From Candidatus Magasanikbacteria bacterium RIFCSPHIGHO2_02_FULL_48_18 (lineage in GTDB: Bacteria > Patescibacteriota > Patescibacteriia > Magasanikbacterales > UBA922), in NCBI GenBank assembly GCA_001784285.1, contig MFQC01000008.1, positions 1 through 44,216 on the forward strand: 44,216 nt of DNA, in the 5' to 3' direction. The translations under genes and the position numbers were made by a program. The notes beneath the pieces are model-generated. The model had not been told where the DNA came from, ran no database searches, and saw nothing but the letters and a program-made list of their open reading frames with translations. Numbering within the stretch: the first letter of the stretch is position 1; every line of letters starts with the position of its first letter. This document shows, in pieces, positions 38,482-44,216 of this stretch.

Positions 38482-39018
38482 TTACACGTCGGTTAATGAG
38501 CTGTCCAAAATTTCATCCAATTTTTTATCAATTTCTTTCATGTCGACATGACCCCGTTCTTCTTTTTTTGCTGTTTGTTCAAGAGACGCAGATTCGGAAG
38601 CACGCGCAAAAGATTCGGACGGTGAGACTCCTGCCTCTGTTTTATCCGCCATGGCGCGCGTCCCATCTCCCCCTGTGTGGATGGCTGAACTTGCCCGGCG
38701 TTCTTGCCATTGCCGCTTGGCGGCGCGTTTTTCCGGGCTAAACCCCTGAATCATAAAACGCAACACTTCTGGTAAGAGGAGCAACCTCTTCTGCAACTCT
38801 GCAACCACCTCTCGCGGCAGATCAAAAATAAAGGACTGATAATACCCATAACGAATTTTTTTCATCGGGTACGCTAATCGTCTTTTCCCCATTTCTTCAC
38901 TTTCCACGGTCTGAGCGCCCTTTTCCTTAATCATGCTCGTGACCGTACTATTGACAGCCCGGACTTCGTCTTCGGTCAGCGTTCCCGGAAGGATGGTCAA
39001 AAGTTCAAATTGATTCAT
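38482..39018 (-). CDS. rpsF: 30S ribosomal protein S6 with C-terminal extension
   Basis: 178 residues. Residues 1-100 are the S6 ferredoxin-like fold: FELLTILPGTLTEDEVRAV, KRRLAYPMKKIRYGYYQSFIF and LQKRLLLLPEVLRFMI. The remaining 75 residues are a charged, Ser/Ala/Glu-rich extension ending DKKLDEILDSSLTDV, longer than in most bacteria. It binds S18 in the small subunit and is the first gene of the operon with ssb and rpsR. No S6:S18 autoregulatory motif is obvious in the short leader. Confidence 0.96.
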   Translation of the reverse strand: MNQFELLTILPGTLTEDEVRAVNSTVTSMIKEKGAQTVESEEMGKRRLAYPMKKIRYGYYQSFIFDLPREVVAELQKRLLLLPEVLRFMIQGFSPEKRAAKRQWQERRASSAIHTGGDGTRAMADKTEAGVSPSESFARASESASLEQTAKKEERGHVDMKEIDKKLDEILDSSLTDV

Positions 39019-39052
39019 ACACGCACATAATTCAGCTATTTAAAACTTCCAT

Positions 39053-39081
39053 ACTATATCAATGAAGGCCTCTGCTGTCAA
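39053..39081 (-). promoter_or_regulatory. Promoter of the rpsF-ssb-rpsR operon
   Basis: On the minus strand TTGACA (39081-39076), 17 bp, TATAGT (39058-39053). Near-consensus; the leader to ATG 39018 is about 30 nt. Confidence 0.8.
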
Positions 39082-39153
39082 GAGCCTCGGACTCATTTTG
39101 CATTGGAACGGATTTTTATTTGGGGCTCACGTTCTATTATAGAAGACTGAGCC

Positions 39154-39182
39154 TTGTCGGACGAAAAAAAATCTGATACTAT
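39154..39182 (+). promoter_or_regulatory. Promoter of tRNA-Ala
   Basis: TTGTCG (39154-39159), 17 bp, TACTAT (39177-39182), with TGA making an extended -10. Confidence 0.55.
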
Positions 39183-39198
39183 ACGGATTGAAATAAAG

Positions 39199-39271
39199 GG
39201 GCTCGTAGCGTAACGGTTATCGCGCCTCCATGGCATGGAGGAGACTAGGGGTTCGATTCCCCTCGAGTCCA
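39199..39271 (+). tRNA. tRNA-Ala (anticodon GGC)
   Basis: Acceptor GGGCTCG/CGAGTCC with the G3-U70 pair that identifies alanine tRNAs. Anticodon stem CCTCC/GGAGG with loop ATGGCAT gives GGC. T arm AGGGG-TTCGATT-CCCCT. Discriminator A; CCA not encoded. The 39272-39448 gap after it contains nothing I can identify. Confidence 0.93.
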
Positions 39272-39448
39272 CTATAACTTGACCTGACGACTCTACAAAG
39301 TGGCCATGAGCGCTCTGTACACGCCGCTTTCATATTTTTTGGCACTGGAAAATGTTTGCCAATGGAGTGATGCATGTTCTTGAACACTCATTATTAAGAA
39401 AAGATCAGCAGTACCCCATAAAAAATCCTGCACAAACTTTATAATTTC

Positions 39449-39477
39449 TTGACAAAACCAAAAAAATCTGATAAAAT
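39449..39477 (+). promoter_or_regulatory. Promoter of the DUF5667-like gene
   Basis: TTGACA (39449-39454), 17 bp, TAAAAT (39472-39477). The roughly 85-nt leader carries a perfect palindrome TTCCTTTAAAGGAA (39501-39514) and a GACG/CGTC stem just after it. Confidence 0.72.
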
Positions 39478-39570
39478 ACATATATTCTTTTGCAATGTGA
39501 TTCCTTTAAAGGAAACGACGGCCTTTCGTCTCTTTCAAAGTTCTCACATTCTTCCCCTAAAAATAATTCT

Positions 39571-42009
39571 ATGGACCAACAACATTGGCTTTCTTGCTAT
39601 TTGACAAAAATGAATCCATTTCAAGGATCGGCCTTTGGACGCATAACGGGTATCGTAATCGTGGTAGCCGTTTTTTTATGTGTCCAGCCTCTCAGCGCCC
39701 AAACAGTGGAAGAACCTGCCAACCCGACTGAACCGGCCGCTGATCTTGCAACACCCGTCATCGCAGAAGAACCCGCGGCAGACACGATTGAAGATGCTTC
39801 TCCAGAGGCAGTCGCCACAGAGACGATCATTGATACTTCAACGCCTTCTCAAGAAGTCATTCAGGACGAAACCGTCACAACAGAAGAACTCGGCGCATCC
39901 GACGCGAGCATTCTTCCGGATAGCCCTTGGTACGGCTTGAAACGCTTTGGCCGAAGCATTCGTGAGGCCGTTACCTTTGACCCTATTAAGAAAAGCACGC
40001 TTCAGCTTCGACATGCCAACCAAGAATTGGCGGACGTGAACAAATTGATCCAGGAAAAATCCTTTGCCAGCATAGACCCTGCTGTCCTCGACAAAGCCCT
40101 GAGTTATGTGGAACAAAAAGGAGAAGCCATCAAACTGCGATCTGCTGATATTCAACGCTCAGATCCGCAAAGCCAGGACGGCACAGCGCCATCTGAATCA
40201 GGCGAATTGGTACAAGCCTTGTTGGATCGCCAGATAAAACAACAAAAATTATTGGAACATCTTGAAAAACAGGCAATCCAAGAATCATCCGACACTGCCC
40301 CCGCCCTTGTGGAACGCATCCAACAAACCCGAGAACGGTCGGCTGAACAGGTGGGAGAAAGCGTCTCTCAAATGGAGCAAAATCCGGAACGTCTTGCCGC
40401 CCACATGCAGGAAGTGCTCGAAGACCAGCCGGGCAGTGAATTCAAGCATTTGCGCAATTTGGAAATTCTGAGACGAGTGGAAGAAAGCGTGCCGGAAGAA
40501 GCGCGCGATGTCATTCGCGACGTGGTGGAGACAAAAATGCTCAAAGAATTTACAGACAATCTGGGACAGTTCCCGCCGGAAGAACGCCGAGAAAAATTTC
40601 AAAACTATGTGGAACATATTGGCGGCGATGAAACACGACATGTAGAAATTTTTGACCAGCTGAAACAACTCGATGACATCTCCGGAGAAAACGCGCAGGT
40701 CTTTGAGGCCTCCAAAGATATTTTCGTTCGCCGATTTGGAGAGAGAGTCGAGCAATTCGGCGAACTTGGCGAAGAGTTTGCCGCCCGCGCTCGCGAGCGG
40801 GCCTTGGCGCGATTTAAAGAAGGCGGCGCAGACGTGTCCAAATTGCGCGCCATTGAGGATATTGAAAGCCGGATCAATATTGATGATGAGGCGCTCCGTC
40901 GTGATATCGAGAAACACCGCACCGCCGCTATTCAGGCATTTAAAGAAGAATTTGCCGATCCGGAGTCCCAGACAGTTGCGGCAAAATTTGAAAAATTATC
41001 CAAAGAGTTGGCCGACAACCCAGACCCAATCGCCTTTAAGGCCATTCAGTCGCTCAAAGAAAATCTGCTCCCGGCACAACGGGAATTTGCCGATCGCATG
41101 GAGCGAAGCATGCAGGAAAAATTTATTCAACGCGCTGTCAAAGAACAGGAAAAATTCTTTGCCCAAATTACCACCAGCAATCCTGAAGATATCCAATTCT
41201 TTCAAGAATTAAAAGACAAATTTATAGCCAATCCGGGCGAATTTGCCGGACCCCCGGGCACTCCGGGGTTCGCCCCGTTCACGTCGGCGGTATTTGAAAA
41301 AGGAATTGCCGCGCAAACCGATGTGATTGCCAACCGGCTCGACGCTATTGACGACCAACAGGGATTGGAGCAATTCCAACAAAAATTCCAAAACCTCGAT
41401 GAGAATGCTCTCAATGCATTGCGACGCCGCCACAATGCTTTTGAAGAAACATTCAAAGAAAAACAAACCAACATCCAAAATGATGATCTCCGCCGCGAGG
41501 CGGAAGCGAGCCAGTTGCAATTTGATCCATTCTGCGATGACGCATGCCAAAAACAAGAACGACAGCGTTTTGAACAAATGATCCAAACGCAAAAAGAACG
41601 ACCCCAACCAATGGAGATACAAAGACAGTTTAATCCGGATCAGTTGCAACCTCAACTCAAGCAAGAATTCATTCCTCCCAAAGAGAACCCTGTTCCTTTC
41701 AATGAACCGGCATTCAAACAAGAGTTCAACACACCCAACCAAGAAGAACAAAACAAGCCGGAGTTTATGCCCGGACAAATGCCGGAATTGAAGCAGGAAT
41801 TCCCTGGGGAGTTTCAAAAGATAATGATGAAGGAGGAACCACGACCTGATGTGAAGCCAGAATTCCAGCCAGAATTCAACAAACCAGATATGCAAGGAGG
41901 TTTTCTTGAGCAACCTCCTTCATTTTCACCTCCGGAGGGTAATGGCCCCGAGGATGCACCCCCTCCAGGAGGCGGACCAACCAACGGCCCCCAAAGCGGC
42001 CCACAATAG
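39571..42009 (+). CDS. Large secreted DUF5667-like protein with K-x-E-F repeat tail
   Basis: 812 residues from ATG 39571; ATG 39610 (MNPFQGSAFGRITGIVIVV) is an alternative that also gives a signal peptide cut near PLSAQ. An acidic Thr/Pro/Ala-rich stretch follows. The DUF5667-type segment LPDSPWYGLKRFGRSIREAV then FDPIKKSTLQLRHANQELAD begins a very long charged helical region (about residues 130-670). The final 140 residues are Pro/Gln/Phe-rich with repeated Lys-x-Glu-Phe units (LKQEFIPP, FKQEFNTP, NKPEFMPG, LKQEFPGE and VKPEFQPE). One Cys pair (FCDDAC) precedes this tail. It is predicted to be exported as an elongated surface or envelope protein. Function unknown. Confidence 0.8.
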   Translation: MDQQHWLSCYLTKMNPFQGSAFGRITGIVIVVAVFLCVQPLSAQTVEEPANPTEPAADLATPVIAEEPAADTIEDASPEAVATETIIDTSTPSQEVIQDETVTTEELGASDASILPDSPWYGLKRFGRSIREAVTFDPIKKSTLQLRHANQELADVNKLIQEKSFASIDPAVLDKALSYVEQKGEAIKLRSADIQRSDPQSQDGTAPSESGELVQALLDRQIKQQKLLEHLEKQAIQESSDTAPALVERIQQTRERSAEQVGESVSQMEQNPERLAAHMQEVLEDQPGSEFKHLRNLEILRRVEESVPEEARDVIRDVVETKMLKEFTDNLGQFPPEERREKFQNYVEHIGGDETRHVEIFDQLKQLDDISGENAQVFEASKDIFVRRFGERVEQFGELGEEFAARARERALARFKEGGADVSKLRAIEDIESRINIDDEALRRDIEKHRTAAIQAFKEEFADPESQTVAAKFEKLSKELADNPDPIAFKAIQSLKENLLPAQREFADRMERSMQEKFIQRAVKEQEKFFAQITTSNPEDIQFFQELKDKFIANPGEFAGPPGTPGFAPFTSAVFEKGIAAQTDVIANRLDAIDDQQGLEQFQQKFQNLDENALNALRRRHNAFEETFKEKQTNIQNDDLRREAEASQLQFDPFCDDACQKQERQRFEQMIQTQKERPQPMEIQRQFNPDQLQPQLKQEFIPPKENPVPFNEPAFKQEFNTPNQEEQNKPEFMPGQMPELKQEFPGEFQKIMMKEEPRPDVKPEFQPEFNKPDMQGGFLEQPPSFSPPEGNGPEDAPPPGGGPTNGPQSGPQ

Positions 42010-42034
42010 ATGAAAAACAGTAACAATGTATGAC

Positions 42035-42065
42035 AAATCCCGAGCCATAACGGCACGGGATTTTT
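42035..42065 (+). terminator. Terminator after the DUF5667-like gene
   Basis: AAATCCCG (42035-42042), inner GCC/GGC stem, CGGGATTT (42056-42063) continuing into TT. Confidence 0.85.
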
Positions 42066-42120
42066 GGACAAAAAGCACTTCTTTTGATACAGTTCATCCG
42101 CCAAATCACATCCATGTATT

Positions 42121-43203
42121 ATGCTCTCGATCGGCATCGTCGGCCTCCCGAATGTCGGCAAATCAACGCTCTTCAACGCGCTCACCAAAAGCAAACAAGC
42201 CGACGCGCAAAATTATCCCTTTTGCACCATTGAACCAAACATTGGCGTGGTTGAGGTTCCGGACGATCGCCTAAGCCGGCTGGCGGCTGTTTCCAAATCC
42301 AAAAAAATTGTTCCCACTGCGATTGAATTTGTAGACATTGCAGGGCTCGTCAAGGGCGCGAGCGAAGGCGAAGGTCTTGGCAATACCTTTCTTTCGCATA
42401 TTCGAGAAGTGAATGCCATTGCCCAAGTGGTGCGCGCGTTTACTGATCCTAACGTTACGCACGTTCATAATAACGTAGATCCAAAAAACGATAGCGACAT
42501 CATTAATTTGGAGCTGGTTTTGGCCGACTGGCAAACCGTAAACAAACGATTGGAAAAAACAGAAAAAGCGGCAAAGGGAGCCAACGCCAAACCATTGGAA
42601 ACCGAACGTACGGCCCTTCAAAAACTGTCAGCGCTTTTGGAGCAAGGAAAACCGGCCAGGGAAGGTTCTTTTACGGAAGATGAAATGCCGCTTGTGCGCG
42701 AACTGTGCCTCCTTACCCTGAAACCAATGATGTATATTGTGAATGTTGATGAATCCGATCCCACTGCGCGGTCCATTGACCGTTCTCTTTTCGGCGCCAA
42801 CACCCACGTGGTCCCCATTTCCGCGAAACTTGAAGCCGAGCTGGCCGACCTTTCTCCGGAAGACGCGGAAAATTATATGAAAGACCTTGGCATCACCAAA
42901 ACCGGCCTTGATAAAATTATTCTTGCCGGTTATGAATTATTAAACCTTGTTACCTTTCTCACGTCCGGGGAACCGGAAACGCGCGCATGGACCGTGACAC
43001 GCGGCACCAAAGGCCCCCAGGCGGCCGGGGTCATCCACACTGATTTTATCAAAGGCTACATCAAAGCCGATGTGACCAAATGGCAAGATTTTGTGGTATG
43101 CAATGGATGGAACGGCGTGAAGGAACAGGGAAAAATGCGGCTGGAAGGAAAAGAATATATAGTCGAAGACGGGGATGTTGTCTATTTTCATGTCGCGACA
43201 TGA
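42121..43203 (+). CDS. ychF: Ribosome-associated GTPase/ATPase YchF (Obg family)
   Basis: A 360-residue universal translation-associated P-loop NTPase that usually prefers ATP. The P-loop is GLPNVGKSTLFNALTK, switch regions YPFCTIEPNIGVVEV and FVDIAGLVKGASEGEGLGN, the NVDE specificity motif (YIVNVDESDP) replacing NKxD, then a helical domain and the C-terminal TGS domain (GPQAAGVIHTDFIKGYIKAD, EDGDVVYFHV). The ATG at 42121 gives the usual compact start. It converges on the second recombinase with 4 nt between stops. No clear promoter is visible in the 55 bp before it; read-through past the upstream terminator is possible. Confidence 0.96.
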   Translation: MLSIGIVGLPNVGKSTLFNALTKSKQADAQNYPFCTIEPNIGVVEVPDDRLSRLAAVSKSKKIVPTAIEFVDIAGLVKGASEGEGLGNTFLSHIREVNAIAQVVRAFTDPNVTHVHNNVDPKNDSDIINLELVLADWQTVNKRLEKTEKAAKGANAKPLETERTALQKLSALLEQGKPAREGSFTEDEMPLVRELCLLTLKPMMYIVNVDESDPTARSIDRSLFGANTHVVPISAKLEAELADLSPEDAENYMKDLGITKTGLDKIILAGYELLNLVTFLTSGEPETRAWTVTRGTKGPQAAGVIHTDFIKGYIKADVTKWQDFVVCNGWNGVKEQGKMRLEGKEYIVEDGDVVYFHVAT

Positions 43204-43207
43204 ACAA

Positions 43208-44050
43208 TCATACTAGGTCGAGCGGACTTTGAACATGTTGCAACGTATTTCGGGCAACGTGCGTATATATTTGCGTCGTCGCCAGCTTGGCATGGCCAAG
43301 AAGTTCTTGAATAATGCGGATATCAACCCCGGCTTCCAGCAAATGGGTCGCAAAACTATGGCGTAACGTATGTGGCGTTACGTTTTTTGTTATTCCTGCG
43401 TTTCGTGCGGCAGAAAAAACTATTTTTTGAATCGTTGCTTCAGTTAATCTATCTCCCCGTGTATTGGTAAAAAGGAAATCGCCATTTTTTTTGAGCTGGC
43501 GTTGTTTCCGTAAAATGGGCACAAGGGTTTTGGGCAACAACACCAGCCGATCTTTTGCTCCTTTGCCGCGGACCACACCAATGAGGTTTCTTTCAAAATC
43601 AATATCCCACATTCGCAGGCGGACGAGTTCGCCCACCCGCATGCCGGTTCCATACAAAAGCTGTATCACGCATTGGTGTTTTGGATTTTTTATTCCTTCA
43701 ATCATCCGCCGAACTTCTTGCTTGGTTATAACGGCTGGCAGAGTACGCGGTTTTTTTATGCGAGGGATAGACACAAAAAAATTCCGGCGAAGAATGGTTT
43801 GAAAATAAAACAACAGCGCGCTGTACGCTGTGTTGAGTGTTGACGCTGAATATTGTTTGTCGGCCAGATTTTCAAGATACGCCCTTACATCCGTGCCCCC
43901 TATTTCTTTTGGGTTCTTCCTTGCGAAAGCAAGGCACGCGGTGATATATTGGAGATAGCTTTTGACCGTTTTTTGACTAAGACCCCGGAGCTTCATTTCC
44001 TGCCGGAGCAAAATAATTGGGTCCCTTGATGGACGATAATGTGTATTCAT
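43208..44050 (-). CDS. Tyrosine recombinase (XerC/D-like), second copy
   Basis: 280 residues from ATG 44050, which follows AAGGAGGG with an unusually short spacing. The N-terminal core-binding domain is LRGLSQKTVKSYLQYITACL. The catalytic residues are intact: GTGMRVGELVRL, GKGAKDRLVLLP, HTLRHSFATHLL, LGHAKLATTQ and the nucleophile in QIYTHV. It is shorter and more XerC/integrase-like than the copy at 21947. It may be the housekeeping Xer or a mobile-element integrase. The palindrome 80 bp upstream (44130-44169) could be its target, but this is only a suggestion from position. Confidence 0.92.
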   Translation of the reverse strand: MNTHYRPSRDPIILLRQEMKLRGLSQKTVKSYLQYITACLAFARKNPKEIGGTDVRAYLENLADKQYSASTLNTAYSALLFYFQTILRRNFFVSIPRIKKPRTLPAVITKQEVRRMIEGIKNPKHQCVIQLLYGTGMRVGELVRLRMWDIDFERNLIGVVRGKGAKDRLVLLPKTLVPILRKQRQLKKNGDFLFTNTRGDRLTEATIQKIVFSAARNAGITKNVTPHTLRHSFATHLLEAGVDIRIIQELLGHAKLATTQIYTHVARNTLQHVQSPLDLV

Positions 44051-44081
44051 ACCCTCCTTGCGATTACACGTTAATAAGAAA

Positions 44082-44090
44082 ATAATAGCA
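44082..44090 (-). promoter_or_regulatory. Extended -10 of the second recombinase
   Basis: On the minus strand TGC then TATTAT (44087-44082), 31 nt before the ATG at 44050. No clear -35. Confidence 0.45.
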
Positions 44091-44129
44091 GAAATAAAAG
44101 AAAATAGGAAGGGGTTGGTATAACAGGAG

Positions 44130-44169
44130 TTCGGCAACATCACTCGCTTCGCTCGTGTATGTTGCCGAA
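44130..44169. repeat. Perfect 11-bp inverted repeat at the window edge
   Basis: TTCGGCAACAT (44130-44140) and ATGTTGCCGAA (44159-44169) with an 18-nt centre that itself has CAC/GTG pairing. A second hairpin, GCGTGA-GGA-TCACGC, follows at 44174-44188. GTATAAC lies 5 bp before the first arm. Confidence 0.7.
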
Positions 44170-44216
44170 TGGGGCCGCGTGAGGATCACGCATTCGTCTT
44201 GTCACTCGCAAAGCTC

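Noticed and set aside
39199-39271. Reading tRNA at 39199 as tRNA-Met (CAT)
   Set aside because: CAT occurs next to the loop, but correct pairing of CCTCC with GGAGG puts GGC at the anticodon, and the G3-U70 pair confirms alanine.
39293-39481. 62-codon minus-strand ORF between tRNA-Ala and the DUF5667-like gene
   Set aside because: No ribosome site, no motif and it overlaps the promoter of the downstream gene; treated as non-coding.
44110-44216. An integron attI/attC site next to the second recombinase
   Set aside because: The GTATAAC box and paired arms are suggestive, but no GTTRRRY box follows and the recombinase lacks the extra helix region typical of integron integrases. Kept only as a low-level question.

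Overview
This 44.2 kb window looks like a chromosomal segment of a Candidate Phyla Radiation (Patescibacteria, probably Parcubacteria-type) bacterium. I infer this from the long array of type IV secretion-style pilin genes, the DUF5667-like secreted protein, the tightly packed short operons, the many genes without a Shine-Dalgarno sequence, and the lysine/A-tract-rich coding style. I ran no database search, so the lineage is an inference.

Layout. 1-3878 (+): the tail of an unknown gene, a metallo-beta-lactamase-fold protein that has lost its metal ligands, a one-helix membrane protein and gyrA. 3886-9540 (-): ruvA, a FemAB/GNAT-like transferase, a protein with two ATP-grasp domains behind a leader-peptide/terminator arrangement, and leucyl aminopeptidase. 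9770-10318 (+): a GC-rich, foreign-looking hypoxanthine phosphoribosyltransferase. 10439-13685 (-): isoleucyl-tRNA synthetase under a T-box riboswitch; its coding region carries four repeat-derived in-frame inserts. 13707-19685 (+): rpiB, rpe, a thioredoxin-reductase-like gene, a small membrane protein, a PfkB sugar kinase and two ATP-grasp ligases. 19661-21874 (-): a hypothetical protein, a PolB-type 3'-5' exonuclease and a secreted calcium-repeat protein. 21886-25274 (+): a Xer recombinase, tRNA-Arg(UCU), a stomatin-like protein, tRNA-His(GUG) and an MGDG-synthase-like glycosyltransferase.

25271-35264 (-) is the standout region. galU leads a run of fourteen small secreted two-helix proteins of the T4SS pilin (VirB2/TrbC-like) type, plus one solute-binding lipoprotein. 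All keep the same helix-loop-helix core, but they differ in the extracytoplasmic ends, several of which are cysteine-rich. Three adjacent members are near copies of each other. No VirB4 ATPase or channel gene is present in the window.

35274-44216: an M3-like metallopeptidase, a coiled-coil protein, the canonical rpsF-ssb-rpsR operon (with a possible mini-ORF before ssb), tRNA-Ala(GGC), a large secreted DUF5667-like protein with a K-x-E-F repeat tail, the ychF GTPase, and a second Xer-type recombinase beside a long perfect hairpin at the window edge.

Promoters are unusually readable here. At least fourteen fit a TTGNNN - 16/17 bp - TANNNT sigma-70 pattern, which lets most transcription units be drawn.
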